Assembly (NCBI GenBank): GCA_963816545.1
Contig: CAWFLE010000007.1
Span: 310,001 to 374,000, forward strand
Length of the DNA stretch: 64,000 bases
Direction of reading: 5' to 3'
Source: Albimonas sp963816545
Lineage (GTDB): Bacteria > Pseudomonadota > Alphaproteobacteria > Rhodobacterales > Rhodobacteraceae
Shown here: positions 34,801 through 43,959 of the stretch, one piece after another
Position numbering within the stretch: the first letter of the stretch is position 1
Layout of the letters: the number at the start of each line of letters is the position of its first letter
Made by a program: the position numbers and the translations under genes
Notes under the pieces: generated by a model
The model's database searches: none
What the model was told of the DNA's origin: nothing
The model's input: only the letters and a program-made list of their open reading frames with translations

Positions 34801-35058
34801 GAAGCTGCCCCGGCAGAGATCCCAGACCAGGTGCCCCTTGTAGGCGAAGGTCCCGAGATCCACACCCCCGAGGTCCATCTCGGCGAGCGAGTTGGCGGCG
34901 TCGTAGGGGATGAGGTAGTCGCTGGGCAACCCTTGGCCCAGCACCGCCACATCGAACCCGAGGATGCCGAGGGCGCGGTAAAGCTCGTCCTTCGGCGCGA
35001 GACCGACGGGCGCCGTCGCGCCGACGCCGCAGGGGATCAGGTTGTCGAAAACGATCAT
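31816..35058 (-). CDS. Three-module capsule/glycosyltransferase fusion protein
   Basis: 1080 residues. Module 1 (about 1-415) resembles Capsule_synth (KpsC/KpsS-like) proteins: PVLLLGQCFVDTVLTYDNPH, APLVVKSHPGDRGEYKEALR and DACACGVTINSQAGLEMLAK. Module 2 (about 430-840) is a GT-B fold glycosyltransferase: LRVLICHASSNWAGSGFYLQ, LVYFVNGTVYDFSDEFERFL, then SRLVKGLVFGKPIFTFKTGF in the sugar-nucleotide half. Module 3 (about 845-1080) is basic with predicted beta content (LFTYGFGLKARGRHQPGKGS, HVYDMDGPLDLRLEETDDHL), unknown. No signal peptide or membrane span. Start MIVFDNLIPCGVG at 35058; the longer frame is unlikely. gmd and fcl lie just upstream on the same strand, suggesting a fucose-containing surface glycan. 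Confidence 0.8.
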   Translation of the reverse strand: MIVFDNLIPCGVGATAPVGLAPKDELYRALGILGFDVAVLGQGLPSDYLIPYDAANSLAEMDLGGVDLGTFAYKGHLVWDLCRGSFRYAHPEAADPLGAGRALAEPFVLRTVALIDFAELLIERHRPEAFVVWGGMLMESRTLAAVAKRSGVPAVGIEFSFDPARIHFDPSGTIGNDFSWPREWREAGAPRLDAEETAWIEDWVAGNYVGRPGRQPQAELGEEMQAFLAEAPERPVLLLGQCFVDTVLTYDNPHFADPLKACEAVIEACVAAGAPLVVKSHPGDRGEYKEALRALCEGRPHVRFCGLETNENVYALMDACACGVTINSQAGLEMLAKGRNVLTLGRAFYAFGDFGLSLESADALPDALARLRREPALAPEALARCRSFLHGLLTRALVDVSVSPDATARQIAPRLPTPPRAPGAAQDESLRVLICHASSNWAGSGFYLQDLGMELIALGHQVAILSEGTCVPEDRGVRYRRMGFDGQVLDRESRAFIDAFAPNVVLEAGVRTKPIRAALEVALVHRPLVVVQAEDDELIPHRQHHPKPDGASLLQLDHASVFPEDLGRFLAGSDMAHLALVLSDPQAYRWVEPVFRSAMYLSADRFAAIWTPMARRMRSAFNKPCDLLPPVIRPESYDATPLSAEERSVLLGSHGLSPDTLVYFVNGTVYDFSDEFERFLEAMKIAASRADRPLAVLVCGTSRLKGEAAQGDGFAFRALGRISEGDYNRFMRLADVVCAPGVNDSFNRYRMSSRLVKGLVFGKPIFTFKTGFAEDLEDDVQGFFTHTDDVGEWADVLTRTLDPEARARVGEAGRALVRHFDAANVAGNLAQAWSQALREKREGPDPSADGLVTEGGCLQALARIYHRRVPLPQRQRCGIALRRSNLSIYEMRPGALFTYGFGLKARGRHQPGKGSHVVRSPLVGFALTRRRKPGPIRLVLRKDKRTNAEAEFHVYDMDGPLDLRLEETDDHLHVIFESTRSTFMMFKPKSRRRINSETGEPYRTFYRIVDIVFTPDEDFAEEAKRANWMIPDEAAEASVPATEDAEQVEPQGATGPHTPAAIRSGGIMAAVGRAFRRGAR

Positions 35059-35125
35059 TCGGGGCGGGCCCTTCGCAGGCGGTGTCGGCCGGGGACGGAG
35101 GCCGCGGCGCTCCGGGCGCGTCGAC

Positions 35126-36232
35126 TCACGAGGCGGCCCCCGCATGGGCGCGCAGGAGCACGTCGCGGCGCGCGTCCGCAAGGTCCGAAGCCACCATCTC
35201 GGCGCACATCTCCTGCGCGGTGGTCGAGGGGCTCCAGCCCAGCTCCTCCCGCGCGCGGGCGGCGTCCCCGAGCAGGGTCTCCACCTCGGCGGGGCGGAAG
35301 TAGCGCGGGTCGATCCGCAGGACCACGTCGCCGGGCTTCAGCGCCGGGGCCGCGTCGCCCTCCACCGCCTCCACCACCGCGACCTCCTCCAGGCCCTCGC
35401 CCTCGAACCGCAGGCGCAGGCCCAGCTCCGCGGCCGTCCAGCGCACGAAGTCCCGGACCGAGTGCTGCACCCCGGTGGCGATCACGTAGTCCCGCGGCGC
35501 GTCCTGCTGGAGCATCCGCCACTGCATCTCCACGTAGTCCCGCGCATGGCCCCAGTCCCGCAGCGAGTCGATGTCGCCCATGTAGAGGCAGTCATCCAGC
35601 CCCTGCGCGATCCGCGCGAGGCCGCGGGTGATCTTGCGGGTCACGAAGGTCTCGCCGCGGCGCGGGCTCTCGTGATTGAAGAGGATGCCGTTGCAGGCGT
35701 AGATCCCGTAGGCCTCGCGGTAGTTCACCGTGATCCAGTAGGAATAGAGCTTCGCCACCGCGTAGGGGCTGCGCGGGTGGAAGGGCGTCGTCTCCCGCTG
35801 CGGGGTCTCCCTCACCAGGCCGTAGAGCTCGGAGGTCGAGGCCTGGTAGAAGCGGGTGGTCTTCGACAGGCCCAGCAGGCGGATCGCCTCCAGCAGCCGC
35901 AGGGCGCCGAGGGCGTCCACGTCGGCGGTGTATTCGGGGGCCTCGAAGCTGACCGCCACATGCGACTGGGCGCCGAGGTTGTAGACCTCGTCCGGCCGGA
36001 TCTCCGCCATCAGGCGCATGAGGTTGGAGCTGTCGGTGAGGTCCCCGTAGTGGAGCATGAAGCGGGGGTCCGGGTCGTGGGGGTCCTGATAGATGCCGTC
36101 CACGCGCTGCGTGTTCAGCAGCGACGCGCGCCGCTTGATGCCGTGAACCCGGTAGCCCTTCGCGAGCAGCAGCTCCGCCAGGTAGGATCCGTCCTGCCCG
36201 GTCACGCCCGTGATCAGCGCCGTCTTGGTCAT
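35126..36232 (-). CDS. gmd: GDP-mannose 4,6-dehydratase
   Basis: Converts GDP-mannose to GDP-4-keto-6-deoxymannose, the precursor of GDP-L-fucose and related deoxysugars. 368 residues, normal length. Rossmann motif ALITGVTGQDGSYLAELLL, conserved KRRASLLNTQRVDGIY, NLGAQSHVAVSFEAPEYTAD and active site ASTSELYG with Y-x3-K in RSPYAVAKLYSYW. NHESPRRGETFVTRKITR completes the signature. Next to fcl (105-base gap) and the large glycan enzyme (68-base gap), all on the minus strand. Confidence 0.97.
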   Translation of the reverse strand: MTKTALITGVTGQDGSYLAELLLAKGYRVHGIKRRASLLNTQRVDGIYQDPHDPDPRFMLHYGDLTDSSNLMRLMAEIRPDEVYNLGAQSHVAVSFEAPEYTADVDALGALRLLEAIRLLGLSKTTRFYQASTSELYGLVRETPQRETTPFHPRSPYAVAKLYSYWITVNYREAYGIYACNGILFNHESPRRGETFVTRKITRGLARIAQGLDDCLYMGDIDSLRDWGHARDYVEMQWRMLQQDAPRDYVIATGVQHSVRDFVRWTAAELGLRLRFEGEGLEEVAVVEAVEGDAAPALKPGDVVLRIDPRYFRPAEVETLLGDAARAREELGWSPSTTAQEMCAEMVASDLADARRDVLLRAHAGAAS

Positions 36233-36336
36233 TCGCCCTCGGGGGTTCTCTCGTCAGCGGGAATGCGGCCCTGCGCGTCAGCGTGTTCGTCGGCGGCGGA
36301 CGGCGCCTGCATCCTTCTCGTCCCCCCGCCCTGCGC

Positions 36337-37311
36337 TCACCCCGGAGCCGTCGCGCCGCGAAGCGCGCTCGCCCCGCGGTCCGTAATCTCCGCATGCGTC
36401 CGCCGCAAGCCTTCCTCGAGCGGAATGGCGTGCCGCCAGCCCATCGCATGCAGCCGGCTCACGTCCGAGAGCTTGCGCGGGGTCCCGTCCGGCTTGGAGG
36501 CGTCGAAAACCAGTTCGCCGCGAAACCCGACCACGTCGCGGATGCGCTCGGCCAGCCCGCGGATCGAGACCTCCTCGCCGGTGCCCACGTTCACATGCGG
36601 ATCGCCTGAATACCGCTCGGCGAGAAACACCAGCGCGTCGGCGAGGTCGTCCACATGCAGGAACTCCCGCAGGGGCGTGCCGGAACCCCAGACGGTCATG
36701 ACGGCGTCCCCCGCCCGCTTCGCCTCGATCGCCTTGCGCAGGAGGGCCGGCAGCACGTGGCTCGCGTTCAGGTCGTAGTTGTCGCCCGGCCCGTAGAGGT
36801 TGGTGGGCATCGCCGAGATGAAGTCCCGCCCGTGCTGGCGCCGATAGGCCTGGCACAGCTTCAGGCCGGCGATCTTGGCGATGGCGTAGGCCTCGTTCGT
36901 CTCCTCCAGCGGGCCGGTGAGCAGCGCGTCCTCCGGGATCGGCTGCGGGGCCAGGCGCGGGTAGATGCAGGTGGAGCCGAGGAACACCAGCTTCTCCACC
37001 CCGAGCCTGTGGGCGGCGTGGATCACGTTCGCCTCGATCATCAGGTTCTCGTAGAGGAATTCCGCCGGCCGCTCGGCGTTGGCCTGGATGCCGCCCACCC
37101 GCGCGGCGGCGAGGAACACCGCCTGGGGGCGCGCGCGGGCCATCCAGTCCTCGACCTCCTGCTGGCGGGTCAGGTCCGCGTCCTGACGCGAGGCCGTCAG
37201 GATCTCGACCCCGCCATCGCGCTCCAGCCGGCGGACGATGGCGGAGCCGGCCATGCCGCGATGGCCCGCCACCCAGACGCGCTTGCCCTGAAGATCGTAG
37301 GCTTTGGTCAT
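36337..37311 (-). CDS. fcl: GDP-L-fucose synthase
   Basis: Epimerase/reductase that turns GDP-4-keto-6-deoxymannose into GDP-L-fucose with NADPH. 324 residues. VWVAGHRGMAGSAIVRRLER is the nucleotide-binding loop; AARVGGIQANAERPAEFLYE, the catalytic FLGSTCIYPRLAPQPIPED and Y-x3-K in NEAYAIAKIAG are all present. PLREFLHVDDLADA and PRKLSDVSRLHAMGWRH complete the family pattern. First gene of the fcl-gmd-glycan-enzyme series. Confidence 0.97.
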   Translation of the reverse strand: MTKAYDLQGKRVWVAGHRGMAGSAIVRRLERDGGVEILTASRQDADLTRQQEVEDWMARARPQAVFLAAARVGGIQANAERPAEFLYENLMIEANVIHAAHRLGVEKLVFLGSTCIYPRLAPQPIPEDALLTGPLEETNEAYAIAKIAGLKLCQAYRRQHGRDFISAMPTNLYGPGDNYDLNASHVLPALLRKAIEAKRAGDAVMTVWGSGTPLREFLHVDDLADALVFLAERYSGDPHVNVGTGEEVSIRGLAERIRDVVGFRGELVFDASKPDGTPRKLSDVSRLHAMGWRHAIPLEEGLRRTHAEITDRGASALRGATAPG

Positions 37312-37390
37312 GTCGGCCGTACTCCGCGCCGGGGGGTCCGATGAATGAGCGGCGCCCTTTACCGGGGCGGAGGGGGAGCGCATCCCCCTC

Positions 37391-38599
37391 TCAACCTGCG
37401 GGCAGCAGCCGGTCGACCAGCGCGAGCCAGTAGGACACGCCATGCGGGATGGCGGCGTCGTTGAAGTCGTAGTCCGGGTAGTGGAGCGCGCCGGAGCGGT
37501 GATCGGGCGCGGCGGTCCCCATCCAGATGTAGTGGCCGGGGCGCTCGTTGAGCATGAAGGCGAAGTCCTCGCCGGCCATGCAGGGCTCATGCTCCCGCAG
37601 GACCTGGGCCTCGCCGACCACCTCCTGCGCGACGGAGGCGGCGAGGTCGGATTCCGCGGCCGGGTTCAGGCAGGGCGGGTAGTTGCGGCGGTAGTCGATG
37701 ACCGCCTTGGCGTCGAAGGCCTCGGCGGTGGATTCCGCGAGGCGGCGGAGGCGGCGCTCGGTGATGTCCCGCGCCTCGGCGTCGAAGAACCGGACCGAGC
37801 CGCCCAGCACCGCCCGGTCCGTCATCACCACATGCGCGTCCGAGCCCTTGAACATCGACACCCCCACCACGACCGCCTTGTGGGAGGAGACGTTCCGGCC
37901 GGGGATGCTCTGGACCGCCGTCACGAAATGGGCGGCCGCGAGGACCGTGTCCACGCCCGCATGGGGCACGCCCGAGTGGGTGCCCTGCCCCTCGAACGCG
38001 ATGTCGAAATAGTCGATCCCGGCCATGGTGGGGCCGGTGAGGGCGCAGAACGTGCCCAGAGGCAGGTCGGGCCAGTTGTGGAGGCCCCAGACGCTCTGAC
38101 AATCCGCGCGGTCGAAGAGGCCGTCCACCACCATCTCCCGCCCGCCGCCGCCGCCTTCCTCGGCGGGCTGGAAGATCAGGGCCACGGAGCCGGCGAAATC
38201 CCTCGTCTCCGCAAGGATCTTCGCGGTCGCGAGCAGCATCGCGGTGTGGCCGTCATGGCCGCAGGCGTGCATCTTCCCCTCATGCGTCGAGGCGTGGGGG
38301 AGGCCGGTGCGCTCCTGCATCGGCAGGGCGTCGATATCCGTGCGCAGGCCGATCATCGGGCCCTTTTCGCGGCCGTGGATGATGCCCACCACGCCGGTCC
38401 GGCCGAGGCCCGTGATCACCTCGTCCACCCCGAATTCGCGCAGCTTCTCCTGGATCAGGGCGGAGGTGCGGCGCTCCTCGAACCCCGTTTCGGGGTGGGC
38501 GTGGAGGTCCCGGCGCCAGGCGGTCGCGTCCTCGTGGATCGCGGCGATGCGGTTGTGGTGGCGGCTGCGCGGCGCGGCGGAGGGGGCGTGGGCGTTCAC
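37391..38599 (-). CDS. M20-family amidohydrolase (hippurate hydrolase-like)
   Basis: Zinc peptidase/amidohydrolase that removes acyl groups from N-acyl amino acids. 402 residues from GTG at 38599 with AGGAGAG upstream. Metal ligands are seen in KMHACGHDGHTAML, the Glu pair in IFQPAEEGGGGG, GLHNWPDLPLG and a C-terminal His in GALHYPDYDFND. The dimerisation domain contains FEGQGTHSGVPHAGVD. The exact substrate is unknown. A 9-base perfect dyad lies 63 bases upstream of the start and could be its operator. Confidence 0.92.
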   Translation of the reverse strand: MNAHAPSAAPRSRHHNRIAAIHEDATAWRRDLHAHPETGFEERRTSALIQEKLREFGVDEVITGLGRTGVVGIIHGREKGPMIGLRTDIDALPMQERTGLPHASTHEGKMHACGHDGHTAMLLATAKILAETRDFAGSVALIFQPAEEGGGGGREMVVDGLFDRADCQSVWGLHNWPDLPLGTFCALTGPTMAGIDYFDIAFEGQGTHSGVPHAGVDTVLAAAHFVTAVQSIPGRNVSSHKAVVVGVSMFKGSDAHVVMTDRAVLGGSVRFFDAEARDITERRLRRLAESTAEAFDAKAVIDYRRNYPPCLNPAAESDLAASVAQEVVGEAQVLREHEPCMAGEDFAFMLNERPGHYIWMGTAAPDHRSGALHYPDYDFNDAAIPHGVSYWLALVDRLLPAG

Positions 38600-38661
38600 G
38601 GGCGGGCTCTCCTGCGGGGTCGGATTGCGGGAGCCTGCGCGCGGGCGCGGGCGAGGTCAAT

Positions 38662-38685
38662 CTGCGAAACGCAGGTGTTTCGCAG
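38662..38685. promoter_or_regulatory. Perfect dyad upstream of the M20 gene
   Basis: Arms CTGCGAAAC (38662-38670) and GTTTCGCAG (38677-38685) around GCAGGT, in the 241-base gap between the M20 gene and the next gene. A plus-strand TATGAT is 15 bases further on. Good shape for a repressor site, but no regulator gene is adjacent. Confidence 0.4.
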
Positions 38686-38840
38686 CGAAACCGGCGCTTG
38701 CGTATGATATGCAGGCGAAGCGAAAATCTTAACGCTTGTGAACGGCGGCGGGTGGTTGCCGGCGCGTTAGGAGAGGTTAACAGGGTTGACGGTTCGTGAA
38801 GATTTCGGGCGGTCCGGGGGAATTTTTCAGGGGGCGGGGG

Positions 38841-39143
38841 TCAGAGGGACTGGACGAGGTCGATGATCTCGCGCCTCCGGGGGACCTGGGGGAAGGCGTC
38901 GTCGAAGGCGCGCGCGAGGGTCTTCATGGCGTCGGAGGCGGCGGCTTCGCGGGCGGCCTCGACGGTGTCGAACTCGTAGAAGGCGAGGTGGAGGGGCGCG
39001 TCGCCGTCCGCCCAGCCGCGGCGGGCGGAGCGGGGGGAGAGACCCTCGGCGGCCTCGGGGAGGTGCTCGGCCTCGTACCAGCGGTCGAAGGCGTCGCGGT
39101 CGGCGGGGGTGGGCGAGGCGCGGACGATCAGGAGGGCGGGCAT
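38841..39143 (-). CDS. Small ferredoxin-fold (EthD/ABM-like) protein
   Basis: 100 residues: MPALLIVRASPTPADRDAFD, then RWYEAEHLPEAAEGLSP and PLHLAFYEFDTVEAAREAAA. The FDRWYEAEHLPE segment and the length match dimeric alpha/beta-barrel proteins of the EthD or antibiotic-monooxygenase-like group, many of unknown function. The frame is intact. Standing alone between the M20 and VPLPA genes. Confidence 0.7.
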   Translation of the reverse strand: MPALLIVRASPTPADRDAFDRWYEAEHLPEAAEGLSPRSARRGWADGDAPLHLAFYEFDTVEAAREAAASDAMKTLARAFDDAFPQVPRRREIIDLVQSL

Positions 39144-39311
39144 GGGGGGCCTCCGGGGGTTGGGGCGGCGGGAGGGGGAGCATGGCGGGAGGCGGGGGCG
39201 GGGGCAAGCCGCGATCCGCAGGCCGCACGCAGGTCCCCTCTCCCCGCTACGTGGGAAGGGCGCGGCCCGGAGCTGCCGGGCCGCGCTCCTGATCCCCTCT
39301 GCAGCCGCCCG

Positions 39312-40262
39312 TCAGGCCTGCCGGGAGCCGCGGCGACGCAGCGCCGCCAGCCCCAGAAGCCCCACCGGCAGAAGCGCGAGGCCCGCCGGAAGCGGGATCA
39401 CGTTCGAGGGCGGCGGCGGCGGCGCGGCCCCGGCGGGCAGGTTCACCGCCACCACGATGGCGCTGAGCGCGTCGGTCACGTTCCCGAACTGAATCCCGAG
39501 CGAGTTCAGCCCCGGCGTCAGGAACGAGGTGACATCGTAGCGCTCGATGTCCCAGAGCGAGCCGTTGCCGACGGTGGTGGCGGGGTTGAACGGTGTGCTG
39601 TCGCCCTGGAAGATCCCGCCCGTGTCGATCACCATCCCGTTGACCACGAGGCTGCCGTCGTCGCTCGGGCTGAAATTCTGGCCGTCGGAGACGATGAATT
39701 CGAGCTCGGCCGACCCGGTGTCGTAGTCGATGCCCGCCAGATTGATGTCCCAGCCCAGCGGATCGAAGGGGTTGTCGAAGTTGGCGTCGTTCCCGTCGAA
39801 GAGGACGATGTCGCGGTTATTCGTGTCGTCGAGGTCATCGAAGAACACCAGCAGCGACGCCCCGTTGCCGTTCGCCGGCGGCAGGCCGGAGAACACGTAG
39901 TCCCCGTCGCCGGCGACGAGAGAGGTCACGTCCGCCCGATAGGCCTGGCTGTTGTCCGCGTTCCAGAAGTTGTCGTCGGAGAAGCCGATATTGGTCCCCG
40001 AGACCGGATTCCCGTTGAGGGAGACGGAGGACAGGAAGTCCGGGTCGGCCGAGTTGGTCGGCCCGTGCCAGTAGAGGAGGGCGCGGTTGACGTCGCCCGT
40101 CACGCCGCTGAGTTCGATGGTGGTGGTTCCGGTCCCGCGAAGGCCCCCCGCCCCGGCCGAAAGGTAGTCGACGTCGAAGATGGTGTCGTAGTAGTCGATG
40201 ATGCTGGCGGATGCCGTTCCTGCGAACAGGATGGCGGGCGCCGCGTACAGGACGAGCCTCAT
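39312..40262 (-). CDS. VPLPA-CTERM-type (IPLPAG) sorted surface protein
   Basis: 316 residues. The start at 40262 has GGGGAG six bases upstream. Signal peptide MRLVLYAAPAILFAGTASAS, then an Asp/Asn-rich beta body (VNRALLYWHGPTNSADPDFL, DVTSLVAGDGDYVFSGLPPA, DNNRDIVLFDG-like calcium-type loops), a Pro run (AAPPPPPSN) as spacer and the tail VIPLPAGLALLPVGLLGLAA then LRRRG. The Asp/Asn-rich loops suggest an extracellular, possibly Ca2+-binding protein. The largest of the sorted proteins here. Confidence 0.87.
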   Translation of the reverse strand: MRLVLYAAPAILFAGTASASIIDYYDTIFDVDYLSAGAGGLRGTGTTTIELSGVTGDVNRALLYWHGPTNSADPDFLSSVSLNGNPVSGTNIGFSDDNFWNADNSQAYRADVTSLVAGDGDYVFSGLPPANGNGASLLVFFDDLDDTNNRDIVLFDGNDANFDNPFDPLGWDINLAGIDYDTGSAELEFIVSDGQNFSPSDDGSLVVNGMVIDTGGIFQGDSTPFNPATTVGNGSLWDIERYDVTSFLTPGLNSLGIQFGNVTDALSAIVVAVNLPAGAAPPPPPSNVIPLPAGLALLPVGLLGLAALRRRGSRQA

Positions 40263-40466
40263 GGCTGTCTCCCCAATCTGGACGTATGGTTCCAACAATG
40301 GGTGACGCTAGGAAATCTGGATTGAGCCCCGCGTGAACGGGCTGTTCCGGTTGCCTGCAGGATCGCGCGACTGGCGGAGGTCCCCTGCCAGCTCCTCAAG
40401 ACCTCCTTTCTCGGTCGCCATCCCCGATTTATTCAAAGGCCGTGCAACACTTGCACCCTGGTGTTC

Positions 40467-43400
40467 CTAAAACTCCTCCACCTCCATCACCCCCGACACC
40501 GCCTTGATCGCCCCCGTGATCTGCGGGGTCAGGGGCCACTCGCCGGGCAGGCGCAGCTCGACCTCGCAGGGGAGGTCGGGGGCCAGCAGGACCAGGTTCA
40601 CCGGGCCGCCTCGGGGCCTCGGGCCCCCCGCATAGGCGAGGCGGGCCTTGACCGCGCCCAACCGCCGAGGGGTCGTTGACGTAGACGCGCAGGCCCATGG
40701 AGGCGCCCGCGGTCGCGCGGTCTATGGGTTGGGCGGCGCGGAGGAGGAGCTTGAGTTCGCCGCCGCCCTCGGAGTCGCGGGCGGCCTCGGCCTCGACGGT
40801 GATGACCACGAGGGAACCGGGTTCGAGGATCTCGCGGTATTGTTCGAGGGGCTCGGCGAAGACGGTCGCCTCATAGAGGCCCGTGGGGTCGGAGAAGCTG
40901 ACGAAGGCGAAGCGGGAGCCGCGGGCGCTCTTGCGCTCCTGCCGGGCGACGACGACGCCGGCGAGCTTGGCGATGGTCCCGTTGCGACCGGCGCGGGCGG
41001 CGAGTTCGGCGTAGGGGGTGACGCGCTGGCGTTCGAGCGCGCCCTTGTAGTCGTCGAGCGGGTGGCCGGTGAGGTAGAAGCCGACCGCGTCATGCTCGTG
41101 GCGCAGGCGGTCCGCGGGGAGCCAGTCGTCGGTGGCGGGGAGGCGGGGCTCGGGGAGGGCCTGCGCCTCGCCGAAGAGGGAGACCTGGGCGGAGGCGCGG
41201 TCCTCGTGCGCGGCGGCGGAGTAGGCGACGAGGGCGTCGAGGCTTTCGTAGACGCGGCGGCGGTTGCGGTCGAGCTGGTCGAAGGCGCCGGCGCGGGCGA
41301 GCATTTCGAGGGGGCGCTTGCCGATCTTCTTCAGTTCCACGCGGCGGGCGAGGTCGAAGAGGGTGCGGAAGGGGCCGCCCTCCGCCCGCGCCTGCTCGAT
41401 CAGCTTCATCGCCTCGGGGCCCACGTTCTTCAGGGCGCCGAGGGCGTAGAGGATGCGGCCCCCGGAGACGGCGCGCGGCGCCCCGTCGGTCAGGCCGCCG
41501 TGCTCGACGGCGAAGCGGGCGTTGGTGCGGTTGACGCAGGGGGGGATGGTCTCGATGCCGAGGCGTTTGACCTCGCGCTGGTAGATCGAGAGCTTGTCGG
41601 TGAGGTGGAGGTCGCAGTTCATCACGGCGGCCATGAACTCGACCGGGTGGTTGGCCTTGAGCCAGGCGGTCTGGTAGCTGACCAGCGCGTAGGCGGCGGC
41701 GTGGGACTTGTTGAAGCCGTAGTTGGCGAATTTCTCGAGGAGGGCGAAGACTTCCTCGGCCTTGGCCTTGGGGACGTTGTTGGCGCGCGCGCCGTCCACG
41801 AATTTGGGGCGTTCGGCGTCCATCGCCTCCTTGATCTTCTTGCCCATGGCGCGGCGGAGCATGTCGGCGCCGCCAAGGGTGTAGCCCGCCATCTTGCGGG
41901 CGATCTCCATCACCTGCTCCTGATAGACGATGATGCCCTGGGTCTCGTCGAGGATGGGGTCGACGAGGGGATGGAGGTTGTCGCGGGTCTCGCGGCCGTT
42001 CTTGACGTTGCAGTATTTCGGGATGTTCTCCATCGGGCCCGGGCGGTAGAGGGCCACGAGGGCGATGATGTCCTCGATGCAGGTGGGGCGGAGGCGGCGG
42101 AGCGCGTCGCGCATGCCCGACAATTCCACCTGGAAGACGGCGACGGTCTCAGCGGAGGCGTAGAGGTCGTAGGTGGCTTTGTCGTCGAGGGGGATGCGGG
42201 AGATGTCGAGGGTTATGCCGCGGAGCTTGAGGAGGTCCACGGCGTTCTGGATCACCGTGAGGGTCTTGAGGCCGAGGAAGTCGAATTTGACGAGGCCGGC
42301 CTGTTCGACCCACTTCATGTTGAACTGCGTGGCGGGCATGTCGGAGCGGGGGTCGCGGTAGAGGGGGACCAGCTCGTGCAGCGGGCGGTCGCCGATCACC
42401 ACGCCGGCGGCGTGGGTGGAGGCGTTGCGGTAGAGGCCCTCCAGCTTGCCGGCGTAGTCCAGCATCTCGGCGACGACGGGGGAGGTGGCGGCTTCCTCGC
42501 GCAGGCGAGGCTCATCGGCGAGGGCCTGCTTGATGGAGACGGGCTTGACGCCCTCCACCGGGATCATCTTCGAGAGGCGGTCGGTCTGGCCGAAGGGCAT
42601 CTGCAGGACGCGGCCCACGTCGCGCACGGCGGCCTTTGAGAGGAGGGCGCCGAAGGTGATGATCTGGGCCACCCGGTCGCGGCCGTATTTCTCCTGGACG
42701 TAGGAGATCACTTCTTCCCGGCGGTCCATGCAGAAGTCGATGTCGAAGTCGGGCATCGACACGCGCTCGGGGTTCAGGAACCGCTCGAACAGCAGCGAGA
42801 AGCGCAGCGGGTCGAGGTCGGTGATGGTGAGCGCCCATGCCACCAGCGAACCGGCGCCCGAGCCCCGGCCGGGGCCTACGGGGATGTCGTGGCTCTTGGC
42901 CCACTGGATGAAGTCGGCGACGATCAGGAAATAGCCGGGGAAGCCCATGCTCTCGATCACCGAGAGCTCGTAGGTCAGGCGCGCTTCGTAGTCTTCGCGG
43001 GGGGCGGCCAGGGGGACGACGGCGAGGCGGTCGTCGAGGCCCTGCTTCGCCTGGCGGCGCAGCTCCTCCACCTCGTCGTCGGCGAAGCGGGGCAGGATCG
43101 GGTCGCGGGTGCGGGCGCGGTAGGCGCAGCGGCGGGCGATCTCGACGGTGTTGGCGATGGCTTCGGGGAGGTCGTGGAAGCGGGCTTCCATCTCCGCGGC
43201 CGACTTGAAGTAGTGCTGGTCGGTGAGGCGGCGGCGGTTCTCCATCGAGACGTAGGCGCCCTCGGCGATGCAGATCAGGGCGTCGTGGGCGGGGAACATC
43301 CCGGGGCGGTCGAAGAAGACCTCGTTGGTGGCGACGAGGGGGAGGTCGCGGGCATAGGCGAGGTCGACGAAGGCGGGCTCGGTGGCCTGCTGGATCCGGG

Positions 43401-43959
43401 TGCGGGGGTCGGCGTCGGAGGGGCCGTGGCGCTGAATCTCGATGTAGAGGCGGCCGGGGTAAAGGGCTTCGAGCCGGTCCAGCAGCGCCTCGGCCTCGGC
43501 GCGCTTGTTGTCGCGGATCAGGCGGCCGAGGGGGCCGTCCTGCGCGCCGGTGAGGCAGATCAGGCCGTCCGCGCGGGCGGCGAGGTCGTCGAGGGTGACG
43601 TGGGGGGCCTCGGCGTCGTGGTCGAGGAACGACTTCGAGATCAGGGCCATGAGGTTGAGGTAGCCCTGCTCGTCCTGCGCGAGGAGGACGAGGGGCGCGG
43701 GCTCGGGCGGGCGCTGGTCGGGGCGGGGGGCCTGGGCGTAGCGGAGGGCGAGCTGGGCGCCGACGATGGGCTGCACCCCGGCCTTCGCGGCGGATTCCGA
43801 GAATTCCAGCGCGGCGAAGAGGTTGCCGCTGTCGGTGACGGCGACCGCGGGCATCCCGTGCTTCTCGCACAGCTTGGGGAGCGTCTTCACCGGGATGGCG
43901 CCCTCCAGCAGCGAACAGGCGGAGTGGAGGCGGAGGTGGATGAATCGCGCATCGGTCAT
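40467..43959 (-). CDS. dnaE: DNA polymerase III subunit alpha, one frameshift near the C-terminus
   Basis: Replicative polymerase catalytic subunit, about 1163 residues. The N-terminal PHP domain begins FIHLRLHSACSLLEGAIPVK. The PolC core has IPVGPGRGSGAGSLVAWALT and the catalytic Asp pair in PDFDIDFCMDRREEVI; DNLHPLVDPILDETQGIIVY and GGADMLRRAMGKKIKEAMD follow, then the helix-hairpin-helix and OB domain (KLAGVVVARQERKSARGSRF). After VYVNDPSA (near 40665) one extra base throws the frame; the true end is LGAVKARLAYAGGPRPRGG to SGVMEVEEF, stop at 40467-40469. The gene cannot be dispensable, so a sequencing error is inferred. Confidence 0.95.
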
